Positions 53,625 to 60,965 of a stretch of 64,000 nt of DNA are shown piece after piece. The DNA comes from Acidobacteriota bacterium (GTDB taxonomy: Bacteria > Acidobacteriota > Terriglobia > Versatilivoradales > Versatilivoraceae). Position numbers and translations under genes: made by a program. Numbering within the stretch: the first letter of the stretch is position 1; every line of letters begins with the position of its first letter. The notes under the pieces were generated by a model that saw only the letters and a program-made list of their open reading frames with translations, was not told where the DNA came from and made no database searches. The DNA is taken from NCBI GenBank assembly GCA_028875575.1, contig JAPPDF010000001.1, positions 1 through 64,000 of the forward strand. The letters run 5' to 3'.

Positions 53625-54464
53625 TCACGTCTTCTCGGCGACGATCCCGATCATGGGCGGCGACGACAGGAACGTGCCCGGATCCTGTTCGCGAGCGCGC
53701 CACTCGGCTTCGAAGGCGCATCGATCCGCCTCCGTCAACAAGCCGGCTTCGACCAGGCGCGGCACGTAGCCGAAAAAGAACTGCGTCGGCCAGTCCCAGA
53801 ACCTGGTGCCGGGTCTGATGAACTTTACGAGGGGAACCAGGTCGAGCAGGCGGCACCCTGACTTCACAACCAACCCCGGCAAACGAGCGCCCACGTCCAG
53901 ATCGCCGCCGGTGGGTTTCCAGCTTTCCTTGACCGCCGCCAGCACGCGATCGAACACCGCGCTCCGCGGCTGCAGGGTGGTGGCGCGGTAGTTCAGGTAG
54001 TCCCAGATCACCAGGCGGCCGCCCGGACGCAGTCCCGACACAACCCGTTCGATGACCGGGGCGGGGTCCCGCAGAAAGCAGAAGATCCAGCGCGCAAAGG
54101 CACCGTCCAGCGAGCCGGTCTCCAGTTGCAGACCCTGGGCCCTCTCCACCCGTGCCGTGAGCTGGTCGATCCCGCGACGGCCCGCTTCTCGGACCAGAGC
54201 GTCGATGAAGCGCGGCGACTCGTCTACGGCGAGAACCCCGCCTTCGGGACCAACCCGGGCCGCCAGTTCAAGAGCAGCGAATCCCGGTCCGCAGCCAAGA
54301 TCCAGCAGATGCGCACCCGTCCCGAACCCGGCGCGGTCCCAGAGGTCACGCGCTGCCTCCGCCCACAAGCGGTGCTGCGTCTGGAGGCGTCTGCCCTCCT
54401 CCGGATCGGTGCCGAGCAGATAGGGTTCTTCCGACTTGAGGCGAGTATGCGTTTCCGGTCTCAT
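53625..54464 (-). CDS. Class I SAM-dependent methyltransferase
   Basis: 279 residues. LLDLGCGPGFAALELA (52-67) is the SAM-binding motif I, followed by VLAVDESPRFID (motif II) and a DGAFARWIFCFL post-motif region, in the Methyltransf_11/25 style. Transfers methyl to an unknown small molecule. No signal peptide; cytosolic. No operon partner: both neighbours are on separate transcripts or convergent. Confidence 0.85.
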   Translation of the reverse strand: MRPETHTRLKSEEPYLLGTDPEEGRRLQTQHRLWAEAARDLWDRAGFGTGAHLLDLGCGPGFAALELAARVGPEGGVLAVDESPRFIDALVREAGRRGIDQLTARVERAQGLQLETGSLDGAFARWIFCFLRDPAPVIERVVSGLRPGGRLVIWDYLNYRATTLQPRSAVFDRVLAAVKESWKPTGGDLDVGARLPGLVVKSGCRLLDLVPLVKFIRPGTRFWDWPTQFFFGYVPRLVEAGLLTEADRCAFEAEWRAREQDPGTFLSSPPMIGIVAEKT

Positions 54465-54717
54465 GCGGTTTACGTACGCGGATTCGTTGCCGACAGGTCC
54501 AGGACGTCAGTCACCTCGTCGATCGCCGTTCGGGATCTTTCGATCAGCGCGACCGGAGGCAATCCCCTTGAGCAGACAACTGAACATCGAAGGCGCGGTG
54601 GATCCCTGCCTGTGAGAGTCATCGGTCAGGGAAGAGTCTAGCAGCCGTTGGGACCCCGGCGAAGGGGGAAGCCGCCCGACGGAAGGTCGAGATGCGGTGG
54701 CGGTAGCTCCACGCGAG

Positions 54718-55512
54718 TCACACCAGCAGCTCGCAACGCATGATCGTGACGGCTTGGCCGGAGAGGGCTACACGGTCCCCGCGAACTTCCACCTTGACGA
54801 GGCCGCCACGAGCGGAGGCTTGCCACGCTGTAAACGTGGTCCTGCCGAGGCGGCGTCGCCAGTAGGGTGCCAGGCAGCAGTGGGTCGATCCGGTCACCGG
54901 ATCCTCGTCGATGCCGGCACTCGGGGCGAAGTAGCGCGACACGAAGTCGATGCCGTCGGTTTCGGCCCACGCGGTGACGATGATGCCTCGGCAGGTAGCA
55001 ACGTTTCCGAGCCGCCTGATGTCAGGCGCGAGCCGCCGCACTGTCGCCTCCGAGTCGACCTCCACGAGGTAGTCGAAGCGGTTTCGCCCAACATAGATCG
55101 GATCGGCCCCGAGGGCGTCGACCAGGCCGTCGGGAACGGATGCCGGCCGGTCCGGCTCCGCGGGGAAGTCCATCTCGATCCATCCATCGCGCAGGATCGC
55201 CGACAATCGGCCGGACCGGGTGTGGAAGACAGCCGGCGTGTCCGGGGCCAGGTGTTCCTCCTCCCACAGCACGTGAGCGCTCGCCAGCGTCGCGTGGCCG
55301 CACAGGTCCACCTCGACGGCCGGCGTAAACCAGCGCAAGTCGAACGAACCGTCGTTGCGCTCCACCAGGAAGGCGGTTTCCGGCAGGTTCATCTCGCGCG
55401 CGACCCGTTGCATCCATCCCTCGTCGGCGGGAACGGGCAGCAAGCAGACGGCGGCCGGGTTGCCGCCGAATGGTTCGCTGGTGAAGGCGTCCACCTGCGT
55501 TATCGTCAACAT
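54718..55512 (-). CDS. PhzF-family isomerase/epimerase
   Basis: 264 residues starting at ATG 55512 (GAGGGGG just upstream; a longer frame to 55590 is rejected). The family pattern is clear: VDAFTSEPFGGNPAAVCLL at the start, the catalytic Glu45 in LPETAF, CGHATLASAHVLW, and DPVTGSTHCCLAPYW in the second half. PhzF enzymes move a hydrogen in small amino-acid-like metabolites; outside phenazine loci the substrate is usually unknown. No phenazine genes are nearby. The last residues (CELLV) and downstream 80 bp recur as a relic at 55.8 kb. Confidence 0.9.
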   Translation of the reverse strand: MLTITQVDAFTSEPFGGNPAAVCLLPVPADEGWMQRVAREMNLPETAFLVERNDGSFDLRWFTPAVEVDLCGHATLASAHVLWEEEHLAPDTPAVFHTRSGRLSAILRDGWIEMDFPAEPDRPASVPDGLVDALGADPIYVGRNRFDYLVEVDSEATVRRLAPDIRRLGNVATCRGIIVTAWAETDGIDFVSRYFAPSAGIDEDPVTGSTHCCLAPYWRRRLGRTTFTAWQASARGGLVKVEVRGDRVALSGQAVTIMRCELLV

Positions 55513-55618
55513 CACGACCCCCTCTTCGGTTTCAGGAGCAAAGGCGGCATCTGAGGTGAATTGGCGCTTTTTCTTCGATCCCTCAATCAATGCAACTTAT
55601 TGACAATTGTAGCGAATA

Positions 55619-55734
55619 GGGGACGTTGTTGAATGACTGGAATAACTTCGATCGGCCGCTCCTGAATTGCTTTGCTGCAATCACGTCTTCTACGTGCTCT
55701 CTATAAGTTATTCCAGTCATTCAACAACGTCCCC
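55619..55734. repeat. 116-bp element with perfect 29-bp inverted repeats
   Basis: Arms 55619-55647 and 55706-55734 are exact reverse complements over 29 bp (outer end GGGGACGTTG, inner end GGAATAACT), enclosing 58 bp without a gene. It can fold into one long hairpin. The shape fits a miniature transposable element or a REP-type palindrome mobilised in trans by a Y1-type (RAYT) transposase. It sits between phzF and the relic of a second copy. Confidence 0.8.
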
Positions 55735-55748
55735 AGCACTGCACCCCG

Positions 55749-55890
55749 AAAAGTCTAGCAGGGGTTGGAACCCCTATGAAGGGACGGAAAGCGACCGGAC
55801 GGAAGGCGGAGATGCCCTGGTAACAACTTTCCGGGCGTCACACGAGCACCTCGCAATGCATGACCGTAGCCAACAATTGGGGGGCACGAG
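55749..55890 (-). pseudogene. Relic of a second phzF 3' end and its downstream flank
   Basis: On the minus strand 55838-55890 ends ATVMHCEVLV-stop, matching the end of the PhzF gene (VTIMRCELLV-stop). The next about 90 bp (to 55749) also match the DNA downstream of phzF (54636-54717), for example GTCTAGCAG and GACGGAAGG. Everything upstream of the last 15-20 codons is missing. This indicates a duplicated phzF of which only the tail survives. Counted by eye at roughly 70% identity. Confidence 0.6.
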
Positions 55891-55972
55891 GAACGAATGA
55901 GACCGACTTCGTAACGTGGTACAATGATCCTATCGCGGCCAACACACCAGCATGACGTAATAGGGGAGGTCC

Positions 55973-56227
55973 ATGGTCACCAATGATCTTGCGCGGGAAA
56001 CTGCGCTCTATGAGCAACGTAAGGCCGAGTTTGAGAAAGAGCACAAATTGGAGTGGGTTGTGATTCACGAAGATGAGGTCGTCGGTTTCTATGACGATTT
56101 TCAAAAGGCAGCTAGAGTTGCTGTCGAGCGCTTCGGACGTGGACCCTATCTCATTCGCCAGATTGGAATCTCCAGGCAACCATTGCCCGCATCCGTACTC
56201 TACCGACCTCTCTATGCCGACAACTAG
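55973..56227 (+). CDS. Small hypothetical protein, partner of the retropepsin
   Basis: 84 residues: a charged N-terminal helix (ARETALYEQRKAEFEKEHKLEW), then VVIHEDEVVGFYDDFQKAARVAVERFGRGPYLIRQI, the pattern of small DUF5678-like proteins. GGGGAGG lies 6 bases before the ATG. It overlaps the retropepsin gene by 14 bp. Such pairs occur repeatedly in bacterial genomes, but the function is unknown. Lower GC than the core genome. Confidence 0.75.
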   Translation: MVTNDLARETALYEQRKAEFEKEHKLEWVVIHEDEVVGFYDDFQKAARVAVERFGRGPYLIRQIGISRQPLPASVLYRPLYADN

Positions 56228-56711
56228 TTGTGGATTCCCACCGGCCCCTGGTCATTCTAGCTCTCAACAGCTTGAACAATGGGGTCCGACACTATCAGTA
56301 TTAGTTGGCTTTGATCCTCAGTTCAGAGCCGGCAGCGACTTTCCACCGAAATTGCCAAGCACCCTAATTCCGGCACTCGTTGACACGGGAGCAGCAATTA
56401 GTTGTATCGACACTAACCTAGTTAAATCTCTTAATCTTCCGTTGGTTGGAACTCAGAAATTTAGCGGAATGGCCGGATCCAGTGATCGCACTATGCATCT
56501 AGCCCAAATTAGAGTTCCTACCCTCAATGCCAATATCTACGGTGATTTTGCAGCAGTCGACCTTTTGGCAGGTGGTCAACCTCATGCGGTACTCCTGGGC
56601 AGAAGTTTCCTGTCACACTTTCGAATGACCTATGACGGTCGAAGCGGCGATGTCATTATCGAGAACGAGACTCCTCTCCTCCCCCCCATGCAGCCCCCTC
56701 AGAATACATGA
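56214..56711 (+). CDS. Retropepsin-like aspartic protease
   Basis: 165 residues. ALVDTGAAIS (near 55-64) is the aspartyl-protease active-site motif D-T-G-A. The later VLLGRSFLSHFRMTYDGRSG matches the LLGxxFL flap region of bacterial retropepsins (single-domain, dimeric). No signal peptide, so cytosolic. The ATG at 56214 lies within the upstream partner's 3' end (14-bp overlap); the longer frame to 56073 overlaps the partner. Probably cleaves one specific protein, perhaps the partner product, which is inference. Confidence 0.82.
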   Translation: MPTTSCGFPPAPGHSSSQQLEQWGPTLSVLVGFDPQFRAGSDFPPKLPSTLIPALVDTGAAISCIDTNLVKSLNLPLVGTQKFSGMAGSSDRTMHLAQIRVPTLNANIYGDFAAVDLLAGGQPHAVLLGRSFLSHFRMTYDGRSGDVIIENETPLLPPMQPPQNT

Positions 56712-56880
56712 GGCATTCCTGAACACTTAGGCTAAGGCCTGCGCCAATCGTATAACCACAATACCTAAGGGGAACGCTTGAGCCTGAATCGGAAGGATTA
56801 GAGTCGTTTTGTTTGCCGTTCCGATGGTGACACGCTAGTTTCTCTCAATTCCCAAAATCCCTGTAAGTTATTGAAAATAC

Positions 56881-56930
56881 TGGTGAGCCGCCAGGGAATC
56901 GAACCCCGAACCTACTGATTAAGAGTCAGT
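56881..56930 (-). other. tRNA-Lys(CTT) 3' fragment, attachment site of an integrative element
   Basis: On the minus strand a 5-bp anticodon stem (ACTGA/TCAGT) with loop CTCTTAA, a T-arm (CGGGG-TTCGATT-CCCTG), the acceptor 3' strand GCGGCTC, discriminator A and CCA are all present. The bases that should form the 5' acceptor and D-arm (56931-56960) do not fit: pairing is poor and no GG-containing D-loop is present. It is therefore the 3' half of a tRNA gene, the usual att core. The integrase starts 181 bp away. Confidence 0.72.
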
Positions 56931-57110
56931 TAATCTATTTGTTTCACTACATCTCATTCTATCCTAGACAGTTCATTAATCTACTTATATAGTTTCATTT
57001 ACACATTTATTGTCGTATTATCACGTCTCAGAAAGTTCAAGTAAATCTCGTTCATAGTGGAACCTATATGGAACCTAAAACGAGTCGAGAATCAAGAATA
57101 TGGAGCAAAG

Positions 57111-58325
57111 ATGCCCACTGCAAGACTGACAGACCGGCTACTGAAGAACCTGAAAACAGAACAATCTGTAGAGGAATTCTGGGATCAATCATTCCCCGGA
57201 TCGTTCGGAGTGCGGGTAAGAAAGAGCGGTCGCAAGACCTTTGTATTTCTTTACCGAACTGAGGGTCGTCGACGACGGATGAAGTTAGGTGTATACCCCG
57301 CACTTTCTCTTGCTGGAGCCAGGGATCAGGCGTTCAAATTTCTGGGCGCAGTCCAGCGGGGAGAAGACCCGGCGGAGAAACGTACACAAGAACGCGGGGC
57401 CGGAACATTTGAGGAGCTGGCCGAGTTGTATCTGGAGAGGCACGCTAGACCACTAAAGAAGCCGGCTAGCATTAAGGAAGATACCCGCATCTTAAACACC
57501 TACTTACTGCCGGTCTGGGCCCGGAGAAGGTTTCGGTCGATCACACGCTCTGACGTCATTTTTCTTCTAGACAACATCCAATTCAATCGTCAGGCTCCGG
57601 TCATGGCCAACCGAGTCAAAGCGCTGACTTCCACGATATTCAATTTTGCGTTAAGAAAGGCCTTGGTGCCGGTGACATTTGCCAATCCCTGTACTCACAT
57701 AGCGTTGCCTTACAAGGAAACGAGTCGTGACCGCGTGCTTAGCGACGATGAAATCCAAGCGCTGTGGAAAGATTTAGAAAACCACGCAGAACCCACCGCT
57801 TCAATCTTTCGGCTATTATTGTTGATCGGCCAGCGACCGGGTGAAACGAAGGTCATGCGGTGGCGTGACTTAGACGACAATCACATTTGGACCATTCCAG
57901 CAACCGTGACCAAAACCACGAGGGAACATAGGGTTCCCCTGTCAACGCAAGCGGTCGCTGTCATCGAGGAACTACGCCCCTTCAGCGGGGACTCGGAATT
58001 TGTCTTTGCGTCTCCCAAGGGTGGACACATACGTTGGCTTCAAAAAATGAGTCAACAGATCCAAAAGAACACGGGTTCCCATTTTCGACCCCACGATTTG
58101 CGCAGAACCTGTGCAACCAACTTGAGCAAGCTCGGAATTGGTGATGTCACCATTGCCAGGATCCTGAATCACTCGTGGCCATTGCGGCAAATGACGGCCG
58201 TGTACAACCGGTGGGATAAGCTACCAGAGATGGGCCGCGCATTACAGATATGGGGAGAACATCTTGAGCAGTTAGTCACGGCAAACAGAGTACCAATGTG
58301 TTGTCCCAATGTGTTGAGAATATGA
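57111..58325 (+). CDS. Tyrosine site-specific integrase (P4-type)
   Basis: 404 residues. N-terminal DUF4102-like arm-binding region (LTDRLLKNLK... GVRVRKSGRKTFVFLYR), core-binding region (130-200) and a catalytic domain with Arg in GQRPGETKVMRW, HDLRRTCATNL (H-x-x-R), the second His in ILNHS, and the nucleophile Tyr in AVYNRWD. Inserts and excises the element at a tRNA gene. The ATG at 57111 has GGAG upstream; the frame to 57057 is rejected. Its position beside the tRNA-Lys fragment is typical. A Cys-containing tail after the usual end (MCCPNVL) is unusual. Confidence 0.93.
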   Translation: MPTARLTDRLLKNLKTEQSVEEFWDQSFPGSFGVRVRKSGRKTFVFLYRTEGRRRRMKLGVYPALSLAGARDQAFKFLGAVQRGEDPAEKRTQERGAGTFEELAELYLERHARPLKKPASIKEDTRILNTYLLPVWARRRFRSITRSDVIFLLDNIQFNRQAPVMANRVKALTSTIFNFALRKALVPVTFANPCTHIALPYKETSRDRVLSDDEIQALWKDLENHAEPTASIFRLLLLIGQRPGETKVMRWRDLDDNHIWTIPATVTKTTREHRVPLSTQAVAVIEELRPFSGDSEFVFASPKGGHIRWLQKMSQQIQKNTGSHFRPHDLRRTCATNLSKLGIGDVTIARILNHSWPLRQMTAVYNRWDKLPEMGRALQIWGEHLEQLVTANRVPMCCPNVLRI

Positions 58326-58524
58326 CAGTCGGAATGGCACAGCCCGCTCGTAGCCCGCTCAAGAATGTGACCGAGGAGTGTCCTGGAGATGACTATTGCC
58401 CATTGGTCAAGAAACCGAGGCAGGGGAATTGAAACTACACAAAATCGTCACTTAGTTTTTCGATCCAAATAATTTATGAATCTTCTGCCGGGAGTATCGA
58501 CTATACTATTTACTCAAGGCGTTG

Positions 58525-59313
58525 ATGGAACCAGCATCGCTGGCTTGGAGTAGCGTGGCGCAGCCAACTACCCTCAAACGTCCTCCCATCACCGAAGCGC
58601 TTGTGGATCTTCGGGCGACCATTCCTGGAGATCTTGAGTCGTTTAGCGCTCTCGCCCGGCAGTTGCATAACAGATTCCCTCACCTACAGGAGAATCGTCA
58701 ATTCGAGGGTAAGCTGGAATTTGAAGGTGGTGACGTGCGATCCCACGTTAGCCCTCCAGCGTTTGCGGGCATTTTTGCGGCGAACGAGGAGAAAACGATC
58801 TATGTGCAGTTTCGTCCCGACGGATTTACTCTGAACAATGTAGTGAAAACCGCAGGAAGCTACATCGGCGGCGATCAGCTTATTGGCGAAGCACTTGATC
58901 TCTGGAGGTGGTTGGTTGAACGGACGGAGATTACGGGTGTATCGCGCGTAGGTCTTTACTACCTCAATCAACTGGATGGATTGCCGCTAAAGCCAGGTGA
59001 GAGAACTAATCTGTATTTCCGCAATCCTCCCACGCTTCCCCCAGGCTCACCCCAAACAATCAAGGGGTTCCTTTCACAGATCACGGCCTATGATCAAGAT
59101 CGAAAAGCCAATGTGATCGTGATTCAACAGGTTAAGCCACCCCCCAAAAAAGGCGAAATCCCTCCGGTCAGAATTGCCGTAGACGTGTTTCAGATAGGAG
59201 CTTTCCCCGTGGATACGGCTACATTGGGGGGCATCCTTGGTTCTCTCCGAGAGCTAAAGAACGAGATCTTCTTCTCGCTTCTCACAGATAGAGCAGTGAG
59301 GCACTACCAATGA
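58525..59313 (+). CDS. TIGR04255 family protein
   Basis: 262 residues. LKRPPITEALVDLRATIP near residue 18 is the N-terminal signature of the TIGR04255 family, and VRIAVDVFQIG with a C-terminal LRELKNEIFFSLLTDRAVRHY fits the rest. The biochemical role is unknown; members are often found on mobile islands beside short hypothetical genes. It overlaps the next gene by 4 bp (ATGA). First of three co-translated genes inside the element. Confidence 0.82.
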   Translation: MEPASLAWSSVAQPTTLKRPPITEALVDLRATIPGDLESFSALARQLHNRFPHLQENRQFEGKLEFEGGDVRSHVSPPAFAGIFAANEEKTIYVQFRPDGFTLNNVVKTAGSYIGGDQLIGEALDLWRWLVERTEITGVSRVGLYYLNQLDGLPLKPGERTNLYFRNPPTLPPGSPQTIKGFLSQITAYDQDRKANVIVIQQVKPPPKKGEIPPVRIAVDVFQIGAFPVDTATLGGILGSLRELKNEIFFSLLTDRAVRHYQ

Positions 59314-59774
59314 TTCTTGATGACGCACAGCCATCTTTCGGGCCCCCTCCACTGGTCCATTGGGGATTTCGCCCCTTGGGAACAGAGGCAATAGAACTAC
59401 AAGATTCGGTAAGCAGGGCCTTCGATCCCAGGGTTGAGCACAGGGAGGTCAGGATCTTCTTTCACCTCTTGGAGGTTGTCCGGCAGTCTCCTGGAGTGTC
59501 GGCGATCTCCTTCCACAGGGCCCTGAGCTTACTCAAGTCCCTGCCCAGCGACATTCCCCTACCTTTTGTGTGTGTGGAGTCAAAGGACGAGATCGGATTA
59601 GATTGGGATGAAGGAGGAGAAAAAGTCGTCAACCTCGTGATTGACACTTCCCCCGAGATCGGGTTTGTTACACTGCTCAAAGCGATGCCCGCGTATGGGA
59701 CAGTTGAGTACCGTGAAGCGTCTAGCACGCCTCCTGGCATTGTTCAATTTCTTCTGGAGCATGTGTACCCGTAG
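59310..59774 (+). CDS. Hypothetical protein, second gene of the TIGR04255 operon
   Basis: 154 residues, soluble, no motif I can name. It has a central helix pair (REVRIFFHLLEVVRQSPG) and an acidic strand region (SKDEIGLDWDEGGEKVVNLVID) typical of small binding proteins. Translationally coupled on both sides: 4-bp overlap with the gene before and 14-bp overlap with the one after. Its conserved position next to TIGR04255 proteins suggests a fixed complex; this is inference. Confidence 0.78.
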   Translation: MILDDAQPSFGPPPLVHWGFRPLGTEAIELQDSVSRAFDPRVEHREVRIFFHLLEVVRQSPGVSAISFHRALSLLKSLPSDIPLPFVCVESKDEIGLDWDEGGEKVVNLVIDTSPEIGFVTLLKAMPAYGTVEYREASSTPPGIVQFLLEHVYP

Positions 59775-60210
59775 GCCCGTGACTGATCCTTACGATGATG
59801 GTCCGATTAGCCCCACTGAACGCCTGTCTCGATTCGTCTACGACAGGAACAAATGCAAGCTTCAAAAAGAGCGTGTCGACGTAAGTCGGTTTTTGCCTCC
59901 AAAAGAGGGAAATAACACAGAGGAGATTTCTGTTTGGAGAACAGAAAATCTCACTGAGGAGAGGGTGTGGGGATTTGCTCCACCACGTTCTCATAGTCCA
60001 GTCGTCGCTCGTGGAGACTTTACAGCTCGAGATGTAGCAAGGAGTAAGGACAACGACTGGCAGCTACGGGCTGAGCCATCTCCACCAGCTCGGCACGTCC
60101 GGATCGTCGGATGGCCTCCAGTAAGTGAGAGAATGGCACGAAGGTATCTTGCCCGCAAACTTAGTCAAGTCGCTCGGCTCGTCCTTCACGAAGAAAACTT
60201 CTACTCCTAA
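59761..60210 (+). CDS. Hypothetical protein, third gene of the TIGR04255 operon
   Basis: 149 residues starting at ATG 59761 inside the previous gene's end. Recognisable blocks: RLSRFVYDRNKCKLQKERVD, FLPP, SVWRTENLTEERVWGF, and RHVRIVGWPPVSERMARRYLARKLS near the end. From memory, this arrangement (FLPP, the VxR T-x-L block, and H-x-x-I-x-G-W-P) belongs to a widespread unnamed family of small bacterial proteins. No catalytic motif is visible. It closes the three-gene unit. Confidence 0.75.
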   Translation: MCTRRPVTDPYDDGPISPTERLSRFVYDRNKCKLQKERVDVSRFLPPKEGNNTEEISVWRTENLTEERVWGFAPPRSHSPVVARGDFTARDVARSKDNDWQLRAEPSPPARHVRIVGWPPVSERMARRYLARKLSQVARLVLHEENFYS

Positions 60211-60965
60211 TCAAATATTTCCGGCAGAGTCCTTGCTTGCTCACCAGTGCACACGAATTTCCAGGGCCCCAACCCCAACCTCTTGTTTTGATGAAGAACC
60301 GCCCCTGAGTGTTTAGGCGCATGCTTTTCCCCTCCTAAATCCATGACAACAAAGGGGGCTGGTTACTCTCCTATATAGGTTCCATCTAATTTGGTAGTTT
60401 ACAATCGATCGACTGCAGGCGCCGCCGAGGTTGACCGGCTATCTTCGCCTACATTGATCCTGGTATGGCCACCTCCAAGAAGCTGCATCCTGGGGAAGAG
60501 TCACCGCGAGCTTTGGGCCAAACTCCGGCGGGCCGGCGGGACAGTGGAAGTGGCTAAATTCGCTTGGGACCAATACCATCTCGACCGCACCCAGCGTGTT
60601 CTCTAGATCTAGACAAACTGAGACGCGGGAGCGGCCAAGACAGAAGCGGACAGGCTCCGGCCAAAGCCGCCGTTTCCTCGGCCACTTGGTCGATCTTATC
60701 CTCGACGGCGCCGAGGCTGCCAAGACGTGCGACGGCGATCCCATCACTTCCGCTTCCGGGGGGCAAGGCCGTGGAGAGCACCGACAGACTCATATCCACA
60801 GCAATGCAGAAAGAAAGACAATTCGCCAGGGGACTTCTACGCGATGAAGATGAAGATTTTTTATTCGTGCCAACCCGAGTGTAGGTCCAGAACAAATAGT
60901 TTGGATTGGAAGATGTATACGCAGAAGCACCTTTCTGGAACGTTTTCGGTAGCACTGAAATCGAA
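60211..60965. other. Long spacer between the TIGR04255 operon and the methyltransferase
   Basis: About 750 bp with no convincing gene on either strand; short open frames here lack family sequence, and possible relic coding sequence near 60391-60606 cannot be identified. A TGGAACCTATAT word near 60370 recurs inverted at 57058-57069, close to the integrase. Confidence 0.4.

Noticed and set aside
56881-56960. Complete tRNA-Lys gene
   Set aside because: The 5' acceptor strand and D-arm cannot be formed properly; only the 3' half is present.
60391-60606. 71-codon open frame in the spacer before the methyltransferase
   Set aside because: No ribosome site, no recognisable motif, overlapping frames on both strands.
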